A stretch of 24,823 nt of DNA from Clostridiales bacterium (GTDB lineage: Bacteria; Bacillota; Clostridia; Oscillospirales; Acutalibacteraceae): NCBI GenBank assembly GCA_022791355.1, contig JAAVYX010000077.1, forward strand, positions 1 through 24,823, given 5' to 3'. The notes under the pieces are model-generated. The model searched no databases. It was given only the letters and a program-made list of their open reading frames with translations, and was not told the DNA's origin. The position numbers and the translations under genes are program-made. Positions 16,892 to 24,779 of this stretch are shown here, piece after piece (position 1 is the stretch's first letter; every line of letters starts with the position of its first letter).

Positions 16892-17004
16892 GCCCGCTGA
16901 CAATTTTTCCGCCGGGATTTGGCGGCGCTGGCAGGGGCCTTACCAAAAGACGTTATTCTACCTTGGGGGGAATTTATACGCCCTGTCCCGTCCGGCCCGC
17001 ACGC

Positions 17005-17017
17005 ACGGACAGTCCGT
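17005..17017. repeat. Short palindrome beside the tandem repeat
   Basis: ACGGAC-A-GTCCGT is a 13-base perfect inverted repeat with a single central base. It lies two bases before the 11-bp tandem array. It may be a protein-binding site or a small hairpin; there is no T run, so it is not a terminator. Confidence 0.5.
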
Positions 17018-17019
17018 AC

Positions 17020-17093
17020 GGAACTAGAAGGGAACTAGAAGGGAACTAGAAGGAAACTAGAAGGAAACTAGAAGGAAACTAGAAGGAAACTAG
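17020..17093. repeat. 11-bp tandem repeat, 6.7 units, each with CTAG
   Basis: Three units of GGAACTAGAAG are followed by three units of GAAACTAGAAG and a partial GAAACTAG. The order of variants suggests stepwise duplication after a single G-to-A change. The period is close to one DNA helical turn, so the CTAG tetramers lie on one face of the helix. The array is intergenic, between the sugar transferase and the oxidoreductase. The rest of 16892-17370 holds no supported gene. Confidence 0.93.
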
Positions 17094-17234
17094 CCGCGAA
17101 TCGGCTTTGACGGGCGAAAGCCGTCCGCCTGACAGAGCGGCCGCCAGTTGCAGGCTGCGAGGCCGGCAACCAAGAAAAGGCGACTTTCGGTAATTTTTCT
17201 CTTGGAATTATATCTTGGAAGCAGAACGTTTAAA

Positions 17235-17280
17235 AAAACAAGGCCTGCGAGGAAAAAGGATTCCTCGCAGGCCTTGTTTT
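17235..17280. terminator. Strong bidirectional terminator between convergent genes
   Basis: A 19-bp perfect stem (17235-17253 pairs with 17262-17280) has an 8-base loop, with A-runs on one side and T-runs on the other. It lies between the plus-strand sugar transferase and the minus-strand oxidoreductase, and can end both transcripts. Confidence 0.95.
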
Positions 17281-17370
17281 CTTTCTGTCGTCCATGCTTT
17301 GGCGCAGCGCGTCCGCCGCGCACAGCCAAACCGCCCCCAGGCCTTATCCCAAGCCATATGGATGGAGGCG

Positions 17371-18648
17371 TTACAGCTCGACCCGCTGGGGCATACCGCC
17401 CATTTGAAGGGACCGGTCCGCCAGGTAAATGCAGAGATGGCCGGGGATGGAGTCAAACAGAGAGGTGCAGGAAACGCTGGGCTGTTCCCCGCGAACATAG
17501 GAGATAAAATCCATCGCCAGCCCTCGGTCGCCGCCACCGTGACTGTCCCGTTCCTTGAGCTCGACCGTCTCCACGGTTTTCTCATCCGTGGCGGTGGGAT
17601 GAATTTTGGCCACATAAAACTTGCCTTCCTCCAGGCTGCCGTAAATCTCCCCCTTGGTGCCGGTGATATGGATTCTGCGCAGAGAGGAGGCCGTGCCGCC
17701 CACAAGGTTATGGACGCCCGTCGCGCCGCTTGCAAACTGTACCAGAACCGACTGATGGTCTACCACGTCGTTGTCGCATTTATAGATGCACCTTCCGTAA
17801 GGACTGTCCCCCTTTAACAGGTTGATTCGGTCCTTCTGGGTGGGATTCTCAATATGCTCCAGCCGGTCCCAGACATAGAAAGCCCAACGCGCAGGCTGGT
17901 CCAGATACAGCCGTTTGGCCGAATACCGGCAGGTATCGACCAGCGGACAGTCCGCAAGACAGCGCTCGCCCGCGTTTTCAGGGGCGTTTTCGGGCTTGAA
18001 CTGGAATTTGCCGCCCAGGCTGGAGACCACCGCGGGCCGGGTTTCGCTCATCAGCCACATCATGATATCCAGGTCGTGACAGCATTTGGCCAGCAGCATG
18101 GAGGTTTTGCACCGGCCGCTGTTGGCCCATTTTCCCCGGACGTAGGCGGTGGAAAGGTGATGGTAGCTGACATGCTCCTGGGTTTGTATATGGATGATAT
18201 CGCCGATTTCTCCCTTTAGAATACGCTCCTTGATACCCTGGTAAAAGGACGAATAACGCAGCACATGGCAGATCATGACCTTGTTGCCGTGCGCCCTTAC
18301 GCATTCCACAAGCCGGTGCATTTCGGCCTGGTTTACGGCAAAGGGCTTTTCCAGAAGCATGTCATAGCCCAGCTCCAAAAGGGGCAGGGAGGTTTCCACG
18401 TGCTGCCAGTCCATGGTCCCGTTGATAACCGCGTCGGCCAGTCTGCCGCGCTTAGCCAATTCCAAGGCGTCCGCAAAGCGGTTTTCCTGTGGAAAGCCGT
18501 ACCTCTGCATGACCGCTTGCCGCCGTACGGGGTTTGGATCGGCCACGCCTACGATTTGCAGGAGCTCCGGATTGGTAAGAGCCAGGTCGGCATAGAGCAT
18601 GGCGCGATGGCCCGCGCCCACGATGACGGCGGTAACAGGTTTGGACAT
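17371..18648 (-). CDS. Gfo/Idh/MocA-family NAD(P)-dependent oxidoreductase
   Basis: The 425-residue protein has an N-terminal Rossmann fold with the nucleotide-binding start VTAVIVGAGHRAMLYA (5-20), the acidic end of strand two (VADPNP) and the EKPFAV motif (100-105) typical of the family. The C-terminal substrate domain has CKTSMLLAKCCHDLDIMMWL (180-199), where Lys and His/Asp residues are the usual catalytic candidates. A cysteine cluster, C-x3-C-x5-C at 230, 234 and 240 (ERCLADCPLVDTC), marks a subgroup and may bind metal. Such enzymes oxidise or reduce sugars, inositols or sugar nucleotides; the substrate here is unknown. The start is set by GAGGAG about 10 bases upstream of ATG 18648. 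Divergent from the RND gene and not in an operon. A role in handling sugars released by the nearby glycosidases is possible but unproven. Confidence 0.9.
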   Translation of the reverse strand: MSKPVTAVIVGAGHRAMLYADLALTNPELLQIVGVADPNPVRRQAVMQRYGFPQENRFADALELAKRGRLADAVINGTMDWQHVETSLPLLELGYDMLLEKPFAVNQAEMHRLVECVRAHGNKVMICHVLRYSSFYQGIKERILKGEIGDIIHIQTQEHVSYHHLSTAYVRGKWANSGRCKTSMLLAKCCHDLDIMMWLMSETRPAVVSSLGGKFQFKPENAPENAGERCLADCPLVDTCRYSAKRLYLDQPARWAFYVWDRLEHIENPTQKDRINLLKGDSPYGRCIYKCDNDVVDHQSVLVQFASGATGVHNLVGGTASSLRRIHITGTKGEIYGSLEEGKFYVAKIHPTATDEKTVETVELKERDSHGGGDRGLAMDFISYVRGEQPSVSCTSLFDSIPGHLCIYLADRSLQMGGMPQRVEL

Positions 18649-18752
18649 GACCTATCCACTCCTCAAGTCTGATATGTTTCCCGCCCGAACCGGGCCGGCC
18701 CAGGCTGGTTTTGTTTTTGTGCATAATTATGGATAAATGACTGTTTATGGGT

Positions 18753-18781
18753 ATTTTACCACGGGCGCGTAGGCTTGTAAA
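18753..18781 (-). promoter_or_regulatory. Sigma-A-like promoter for the oxidoreductase gene
   Basis: On the minus strand TTTACA (18781-18776) and TAAAAT (18758-18753) are separated by 17 bases. This would give a leader of about 100 bases before ATG 18648. Confidence 0.65.
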
Positions 18782-18898
18782 GCTGCATTTTACAGAAAAG
18801 CGTATGAGCGGCCGCCTGTTTGGCATGGTTCGCCGGCGGACAGCGGCCGACGCATCGTATATTTAGGATTTGTTCATGAAATGTTTACGCTGATTCGG

Positions 18899-18927
18899 TT
18901 GTAACCTGCGGGAAAAACGATTATAAT
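18899..18927 (+). promoter_or_regulatory. Promoter of the RND permease gene, with a repeated 9-mer
   Basis: TTGTAA (18899-18904) and TATAAT (18922-18927) have a 17-base spacer. The 9-mer TGTAACCTG overlaps the -35 (18900-18908) and recurs at 18945-18953 in the leader, 45 bases away. Such a placement would suit a repressor controlling efflux, but no regulator gene is adjacent. Confidence 0.72.
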
Positions 18928-18971
18928 AATACGAATTTTTGCGATGTAACCTGAAGGAAAGAAGGAAGGCT

Positions 18972-21900
18972 ATGCTTTCGAAATACAGCGTAAGACGGCC
19001 CTTTACCGTAGTGGTGGCGGTCATTATTGTCCTGATTTTAGGCGTGGTGTCCTACACCCATATGGGGGTGGATCTCATCCCCAACATGAATATGCCCTAC
19101 GCCCTGGTCACCACGGCCTACGCCGGGGCCTCTCCCGAGGAGGTGGAAAGCGCGATTGTAGAGCCGGTGGAGCAGTCCATGGCCTCTATCAGCAATGTGA
19201 AATCCATCCAGTCGATTGCGGCTGAGAACTACGGCATGGTTATCCTGGAATTTAACCAGAGCGCCAATATGGACACTGCTCTCATCGAGATGCGGGAAAG
19301 CCTCAGTATGATAGAATCCGGCTTTCCGAGCGGGGCGGGCTCGCCCATCATTGTGAAGATGAATCCGGACATGCTGCCGATTATCCAGCTTACGGTTTCC
19401 AAAGAGGGGATGGACCGGCAGGAGATATCGGCCTACATAGAAAATGAGGTTATGCCCGAGCTGGACAGTATCCCCGGCGTAGCCTCGGCCAGCGCCACCG
19501 GCCTGCTGACCAATATGGTGCAGATCGAGCTGTCGGACGAGAAGATCGCCGCTCTCAACGACCGTCTGTCGGCCTACTATACCGAGCAGGTGGAAACGGC
19601 CTCCGCCGAGGGCAAAAAGCAGGTGGAGGCCGCCGGCGCGGCGGCGGCCGAGCTGACCGCCGCCTATTACAAGGCTCAGGCCGAAGCGGCGTCGCTGGAA
19701 AAGCAGCTGGAGACGGCCAGCCTGGAGGCCATGGTCAAGGCCGCGGCGGAAGGCCTGTCCCAAAGGCTGCAGGGCCTGGAAGGGGCCGGGACCGGCCGGC
19801 TGGAGGGGATACTGTCCGGCTTGGACGGCGACCGGCTGCAAAATCTTACGCCCGAGGAGCTGGCCGCTCTGCTGGCGCAGGCGGGTCTTACGCCCGCCGG
19901 CAGTCCGTCGGGCCCTTCTCAAGTCCCCGGCGGCAGCACCCATGAACCCAGTACGGCGGCCCAGCCGGCCCTGCCCGGCGGTTTTGAGCTGCCCTCCGGC
20001 GTATCCTTGCCCGCCGGGATCTCTATCCCCGAAGGCGTATCCATTCCCGATGGGGTTTCCCTCCCCGGCGGCGTATCCATCCCGGACGGGGTCTCCTTTC
20101 CTTCTGATCTTTCCATTCCCTCCGGGTTGATCCCCGGGGACGGATCCCTGCCCGCCGACCTTTCCCGGCCCCAGGGCGGGGGGATCGATCAGGCCCAATG
20201 GGAGCAGACCTTGCAGGCCGTGTTGGAGGAGGCCCAGGCGGCCGCCTCGTCGGACGGGGAGGTGCAGCGGTTGGCCGGGGAATACGCCGCCGCTAAGGCA
20301 AAGGAAATCGCCCTGTCCGAGCAGGCCTCGGCGGCCAAGACCACCGCCATGATTACGGCGGCCGCCCTGTCGGGAGCCGCGCTTCCCGCCTTCACCGGCC
20401 TGCCGGTTACCAAGGAAACGGTAGGCCAGCTCATCGCCGCCCAGAACATGGATATGCCCAGCGGCAGCGTTTCGGTAAACGGGGTCAGCTACCTTGTGCG
20501 CACGGGGGAGAAGATCAAGGATTACGCCGAGCTGGAGGGTCTGCCCCTCATGGAGCTGCCCGGGGTGGGCCGGGTCTATTTAAAGGACGTGGCCGAGCTG
20601 GTCAAAACCGACGACGGGGCCAGTATGTACGGCAAGGTCAACGGGCGGGATGCTGTCATCCTTTCCCTTCAGAAGCAGCCCGACTATTCCACCGCCGACG
20701 TATCCACCAGCGTGCAGGAGCGGCTGGAGCAGTTAGCGGCCGAGCAGGAAGGGTTTACCTACACCGTCCTCATGGACCAGGGCGAATACGTACATATGAT
20801 GATCGACACCATCATCAAAAACCTGCTCATCGGCGGCCTGCTGGCTATCCTTATCCTTTTTGTCTTCTTAAAAAGCGTCAAGCCCACCGTCATCGTGGGG
20901 CTTTCCATCGTCATCAGCGTGATCACCGCCTTTGTCTGTATGTATTTCGCCGGCATCAATCTGAATATCATCTCCATGTCCGGCCTGGCCCTGAGCGTGG
21001 GCATGCTGGTGGATAACTCCATCGTGGTCATCGAAAATATCTTCCGTATGCGGGGGCTGGGTAAGGACGTCAAGGCCGCGGCGGTGGAGGGAGCCGGTCA
21101 GATGGCCGGGGCCATTACCGCTTCCACCATCACCACCATCGTGGTTTTCGTCCCCATCTTTTTCACCGAGGGCATCACCCGCCAGCTCTTTACCGATATG
21201 GCCCTGACCGTGGCCTTTTCCCTGCTGGCAAGCCTCTTGGTCGCCCTGACCCTGGTGCCGGCCGCGGCGGCGGGGATTATGAAAAAGGAGATCACCGTCC
21301 GCAACAAGACCTTTGAAAAGATGACCGAGGGCTATGTAAGGCTTCTGGACCTGTCTCTGCGGCACAAGTGGGCGGCGCTGGCGCTGGTAATCGTCCTCTT
21401 CGCGGGCAGCCTGGCTGCCGCCGCGAACAGCGGCAGCGAGCTCTTCCCCGCCGGGGATACCGGCAGCATCACCGTCTCGGTGGACCTGCCCGACGACTAT
21501 ACCCGCCAGCAGACCACGGCGGCCCTGGATCAGTTATCCGACGCGCTGCTCTCCATCGAGGATATCGAAACGGTGGGCCTTATGAACCAGGAGGGCGGCG
21601 GCATGATGATGGGAGGCGGCACGTCGGCCTACGTGGCCCTGAAGGAGAAACGCTCCCGTTCCACCGACGAGGTTGTGGATATCATCCGGCAGAAAACCGC
21701 CGGGTTCGACTTTACGGTATCGGCCGGCTCCTCGGGGGCCGATCTGTCGGCCCTGACCGGCGGCCAGATCGTGGTCGACGTTTACGGCCGGGAGCTGGAC
21801 GATCTGCGCCAGGCGGCCCAAATGGTGGCCGGCGCGGTGGAGAGTACCGAAGGGACTGTAGAGGTGTCCGACGGTCTGGGCAAGGCCTCCTCCGAAATCC

Positions 21901-22967
21901 GTATAGCCGTGGATAAGGAAAAGGCGGCCTCCCATAACCTGACCGTGGCCCAGGTGCTCATGGCGGTCAGCGGACGGCTCAAGACCGGCTCCTCGGTGAC
22001 CAGCATCGCCGACGGAGAGGTCAGCTACGACCTTTACGTAAAGAGCGGCTCCACCGAAAACCTGACCGACGCCGACATCGGCGATATCGAAATCGATGCG
22101 TCCGGTATGACCGCCTCCCTTTCCAATCTTTCAGGCTCGGCCGGCGGTATGAGCGGCTTGATGAGCGGGCTGAGCGGCATGGGCGGAACGGGCGGCTTGA
22201 GCGGTATGAGCGCGGCGGGCGGCGGCGGTTCCGAGGAGGAGAGCGAGCCCGTCCGGGTGAAGGACGTGGCCTCCATTACCCGGTCCGAGGGCTTTTCCTC
22301 CATTCGACGGGATGAAAAGCAGCGCTGCGTGCAGGTGACCGCCTCCCTGGAGAGCGGCTACAACATCGGCCGCGTGGGGGAAAAGCTGGAGACCGCTTTG
22401 GAGGCTCTCCAGCTGCCCGCGGGCTGCTCCTATAAAATCGCCGGGGAAAACGAGAATATGCAGCAGTCCTTCCACGACCTTTATTTGATGCTGCTGCTGG
22501 CCGTTATCTTTATCTATCTGGTCATGGTGGCCCAATTCCAGTCCCTGCTGTCCCCCTTCATCGTCATGTTTACCATTCCCCTGGCCTTTACCGGCGGCTT
22601 TTTCGCCCTGGCCCTCTGCGGCATGTCGGTCAGCGTGGTGTCGCTGGTAGGTATGGTGGTGCTGGTAGGCGTGGTGGTCAACAACGGCATCGTGTATGTG
22701 GACTGCGTGAACCAGCGGCGGGCCGAGGGCCTGACCGTACACGAGGCGCTGCTGTCCGCCGCCCGCACCCGTCTGCGGCCCATCTGTATGACGGCGCTTA
22801 CCACCATTATCGCCCTGCTGGCCGGGGCGCTGGACCAGTCGGGCGGGGCGGATATGACCCGCCCCATGTCGGTTACCATCGTGGGCGGTCTGGTCTACGC
22901 CACCTTCCTGACCCTTTTCCTGGTGCCAACCATGTACGCTCTGTTCCACCGCAAGGAGAAAAAGTAA
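18972..22967 (+). CDS. RND-family efflux permease (AcrB/SwrC-like) with a large extracytoplasmic insertion
   Basis: The 1331-residue membrane transporter would use the proton gradient to expel drugs, lipids or surfactants. It shows TM1 (about 11-30, after MLSKYSVRRPFTV), porter motifs (DLIPNMNMPYALV, SPEEVE), the TM2-6 bundle (about 605-760) with GMLVDNSIVVIEN (Asp681 in the proton-relay position, next residue Asn rather than Asp), and the second half with TM8-12. In TM10 the motif VVVNNGIVYVD has Asn where AcrB has Lys. Between ALN (196) and TKETVGQL (480) lies an insertion of ~283 residues: Ala/Glu-rich coiled-coil-like helices around a hexapeptide repeat. A Gly/Ser/Met-rich linker lies near 1055-1090. 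The ATG at 18972 is preceded by AAGGAAGG; an earlier ATG at 18939 lacks a site. No adaptor or TolC gene is adjacent, as expected in Gram-positives. Confidence 0.9.
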   Translation: MLSKYSVRRPFTVVVAVIIVLILGVVSYTHMGVDLIPNMNMPYALVTTAYAGASPEEVESAIVEPVEQSMASISNVKSIQSIAAENYGMVILEFNQSANMDTALIEMRESLSMIESGFPSGAGSPIIVKMNPDMLPIIQLTVSKEGMDRQEISAYIENEVMPELDSIPGVASASATGLLTNMVQIELSDEKIAALNDRLSAYYTEQVETASAEGKKQVEAAGAAAAELTAAYYKAQAEAASLEKQLETASLEAMVKAAAEGLSQRLQGLEGAGTGRLEGILSGLDGDRLQNLTPEELAALLAQAGLTPAGSPSGPSQVPGGSTHEPSTAAQPALPGGFELPSGVSLPAGISIPEGVSIPDGVSLPGGVSIPDGVSFPSDLSIPSGLIPGDGSLPADLSRPQGGGIDQAQWEQTLQAVLEEAQAAASSDGEVQRLAGEYAAAKAKEIALSEQASAAKTTAMITAAALSGAALPAFTGLPVTKETVGQLIAAQNMDMPSGSVSVNGVSYLVRTGEKIKDYAELEGLPLMELPGVGRVYLKDVAELVKTDDGASMYGKVNGRDAVILSLQKQPDYSTADVSTSVQERLEQLAAEQEGFTYTVLMDQGEYVHMMIDTIIKNLLIGGLLAILILFVFLKSVKPTVIVGLSIVISVITAFVCMYFAGINLNIISMSGLALSVGMLVDNSIVVIENIFRMRGLGKDVKAAAVEGAGQMAGAITASTITTIVVFVPIFFTEGITRQLFTDMALTVAFSLLASLLVALTLVPAAAAGIMKKEITVRNKTFEKMTEGYVRLLDLSLRHKWAALALVIVLFAGSLAAAANSGSELFPAGDTGSITVSVDLPDDYTRQQTTAALDQLSDALLSIEDIETVGLMNQEGGGMMMGGGTSAYVALKEKRSRSTDEVVDIIRQKTAGFDFTVSAGSSGADLSALTGGQIVVDVYGRELDDLRQAAQMVAGAVESTEGTVEVSDGLGKASSEIRIAVDKEKAASHNLTVAQVLMAVSGRLKTGSSVTSIADGEVSYDLYVKSGSTENLTDADIGDIEIDASGMTASLSNLSGSAGGMSGLMSGLSGMGGTGGLSGMSAAGGGGSEEESEPVRVKDVASITRSEGFSSIRRDEKQRCVQVTASLESGYNIGRVGEKLETALEALQLPAGCSYKIAGENENMQQSFHDLYLMLLLAVIFIYLVMVAQFQSLLSPFIVMFTIPLAFTGGFFALALCGMSVSVVSLVGMVVLVGVVVNNGIVYVDCVNQRRAEGLTVHEALLSAARTRLRPICMTALTTIIALLAGALDQSGGADMTRPMSVTIVGGLVYATFLTLFLVPTMYALFHRKEKK
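19989..20165 (+). repeat. Hexapeptide repeat array in the RND permease insertion
   Basis: About ten units of (L/I/F)-P-x-(G/D)-(V/I/L)-S occupy residues 340-398, for example LPSGVS, LPAGIS, IPEGVS, IPDGVS, LPGGVS, FPSDLS and LPADLS. The units are encoded by varied codons, so the peptide pattern is kept while the DNA drifts, suggesting selection on the protein. A regular proline every six residues could form an extended rod or beta-type stalk; this is inference. Confidence 0.88.
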
Positions 22968-22991
22968 GATTTATTATTTCCGCAAAAAGAG

Positions 22992-23030
22992 AAACCAGGA
23001 CTGTTTTAGCAGTCCCGGTTTTTCTTTTTT
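22992..23030 (+). terminator. Terminator after the RND permease gene
   Basis: AAACC-GGACTG pairs with CAGTCC-GGTTT around a 6-base loop, with one mismatch, followed by TTTTTCTTTTTT. It begins 25 bases after the stop codon. Confidence 0.85.
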
Positions 23031-23068
23031 ATATTGCTTTATTGAATACAAGAGATTTAAACAGACGG

Positions 23069-23860
23069 TTATACAGCTTCCAGAATTTCGGCCTTTAGTT
23101 CCGCAGCGGTAAAGCTGCGATCAGCGCCAACCGCTTGAGAACGGTCATATTCCAATACGTTTTCTAAAGAATAAGCAGCGGTATCTCCCGCTTGATTGGA
23201 TTCCGGCAGATGTTCGATATGACGCAGGAAGGAACCGGAGGCGTTTTCCGTGAACTGACCGCCGTACCCGTCTACAATTCCATACATACCGTCCATTTCC
23301 GGAAAAGCGGGATTCGGCTGGCGCAGAAAAAATACGGCGTTTTGTCCATTGACGGGGTGCGGGTCGCCCTCCACCCGTACATCAGCCAGTGTGCTGCGCA
23401 TTTCCTCGTCGGTTATTTCAGGGAAACGTTCCTGTATATCCGGCATATAGTTTTCCAGCAGAATATATCCGCCTTCCTTAAATATACTGATTCGGTCGCC
23501 GGACTGTAAAGAACCGGACAAAACGTCTGTGATTTGGACGTCCATAAGCGTGTACGGCGTTTTGTCGACGAAAAAGTACGAGACGTTTTCGATGGTTGCC
23601 TGCACAATTCCTGTTGCGTCTTCCGTAAGCTGCGGTATGGTATGATAGACCTTGCTTGTATCCATCGTACAATAATAAGACTCTGTTTTTTGCCCGGAAA
23701 GGACTACGGGATTGGGAGGAGAGACTCTATAGTCGCTGCCTACTGCTGCATCTGCGTGGGATGATTCCGGTGTGCCAGTGGATGCAGGGCTTGTTTGACA
23801 GGCGGCGCAGACGCCTGTAATACATAAAAACGCAAGTATTGCGGATAGAGATTTTCGCAT
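23069..23860 (-). CDS. Exported lipoprotein-like protein of unknown function
   Basis: The 263-residue protein begins MRKSLSAILAFLCITGVCAACQTSPAST, a signal peptide followed by a Cys and a Ser/Thr/Pro linker, as in lipoproteins. The lipobox is imperfect (CAAC or TGVC), so lipidation is likely but not certain. The mature part has a beta-rich segment (VSYFFVDKTPYTLMDVQITDV, then LSGSLQSGDRISIFKEGG) seen in uncharacterised Firmicutes exported proteins. I do not assign a function. The start at 23860 is fixed by AAGGAGGG 5 bases upstream; the open frame extends further up to 23998 but that part overlaps the protease gene. It follows the protease by 13 bases and is surely cotranscribed. Lower GC than the neighbouring genes. 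Confidence 0.72.
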   Translation of the reverse strand: MRKSLSAILAFLCITGVCAACQTSPASTGTPESSHADAAVGSDYRVSPPNPVVLSGQKTESYYCTMDTSKVYHTIPQLTEDATGIVQATIENVSYFFVDKTPYTLMDVQITDVLSGSLQSGDRISIFKEGGYILLENYMPDIQERFPEITDEEMRSTLADVRVEGDPHPVNGQNAVFFLRQPNPAFPEMDGMYGIVDGYGGQFTENASGSFLRHIEHLPESNQAGDTAAYSLENVLEYDRSQAVGADRSFTAAELKAEILEAV

Positions 23861-23873
23861 AATGGCCCTCCTT

Positions 23874-24503
23874 TTAATACAGATGGTTAACGGTTTGGCA
23901 ATCATAAACCTGCGGCTTAAAAACAAATCTGCCGCTGCCCAATTGGCACATGATGCGGCCCGTATCGGGACAGTGGGCCAGCCCCATTGCATGGCCAAAT
24001 TCGTGCGTAATCGTGCCTAGGTTTTGATAGTATGAGTTATAATACATCTTGGATTCATCCAGCGTAATATAGGCCCATCCCCAATTTTGTGTATATGGAT
24101 CCACTACTGACTGATACAATTTTCGCACAGTACTGGCAATACCAGTAGGGTTTTCAATACGTTCATTATGGATTTCAAAGGTGCCCTGCGACTTTACGCT
24201 TGTTTCACGAAATGATATAGAGGTTGTATACCAAGGCGACTGATCGGTTGTATAAGTCCAATTATACGCCGCGGTCCTGGTTGCCTCCGCATATCCGTTC
24301 GTTACGCTGGGATCGATCCAATAATAGCGGCGCGCATTGCCATAGCTGCCTACCCCGCCATTTAAAACATGATCATAATAGGTGCTGAATCCATGAGAGC
24401 ATTCGACATAATTTGTATCAACGGCGTGTATCGGTATCATGAAATTACATACCGCAAGCGTTAAAATAACAGTTAATATGCGTATGATTTGTTTTTTATG
24501 TAT
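23874..24503 (-). CDS. Secreted metzincin-type zinc metalloprotease, apparent non-AUG start
   Basis: The zinc site is THEFGHAMGLAH followed by a Met-turn (RIMCQ), giving HExxHxxGxxH with His146, Glu147, His150 and His156, and Met164, counting from the first ATG at 24440. This is the metzincin pattern (matrixin-like, M10/M57-type); it probably cleaves extracellular proteins. The first ATG is too late: upstream in frame the sequence reads HKKQIIRILTVILTLAVCNF before MIPIHA, a complete signal peptide with basic n-region. AGGAGGG lies at 24520-24514, about 10 bases before an ATA codon at 24503, with no ATG, GTG or TTG nearby in frame. I therefore set the start at ATA 24503 (209 residues), with caution; a base error or mutated ATG is the alternative. 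Upstream lies a near-consensus promoter. Confidence 0.75.
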   Translation of the reverse strand: MHKKQIIRILTVILTLAVCNFMIPIHAVDTNYVECSHGFSTYYDHVLNGGVGSYGNARRYYWIDPSVTNGYAEATRTAAYNWTYTTDQSPWYTTSISFRETSVKSQGTFEIHNERIENPTGIASTVRKLYQSVVDPYTQNWGWAYITLDESKMYYNSYYQNLGTITHEFGHAMGLAHCPDTGRIMCQLGSGRFVFKPQVYDCQTVNHLY

Positions 24504-24584
24504 TTTTTGTTTTCCCTCCTATACAATTTTAGTTTTTGCAATCACAATAAAATCCACATAGATATTGCATCCATTTTTATTTAT

Positions 24585-24612
24585 ATTATACCATATTATA
24601 TGTATTTGTCAA
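24585..24612 (-). promoter_or_regulatory. Near-consensus promoter of the metalloprotease operon
   Basis: On the minus strand TTGACA (24612-24607) and TATAAT (24590-24585) are both perfect hexamers, with a 16-base spacer. The leader to the ATA start is about 75 bases. Confidence 0.85.
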
Positions 24613-24741
24613 TCACAATACAGGAAAATAATTACAATAAAATTCAATAATATGTTTATACCTATATTTTTATACGCGAGGAGATATACACAAAAACACA
24701 AAAAGATACCACAAAAATATATGGAATTCCGGGAACCGCTG

Positions 24742-24750
24742 TGCTACAAT
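24742..24750 (+). promoter_or_regulatory. Extended -10 promoter for the GH27-like gene
   Basis: TGCTACAAT matches an extended -10 element; no good -35 lies upstream. The transcript would start near 24757, with AAGGAGG at 24766-24772 seven bases before the ATG at 24780. Confidence 0.5.
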
Positions 24751-24779
24751 GCCGGTAAAAGAAACAAGGAGGCAGCGCT

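Noticed and set aside
17020..17093. CRISPR array
   Set aside because: The 11-bp units are contiguous with no spacers, and no cas gene is present.
19038..20198. A 386-codon minus-strand frame opposite the RND permease
   Set aside because: It is an antisense shadow, rich in Gly/Arg/Gln, over a clearly coding region.
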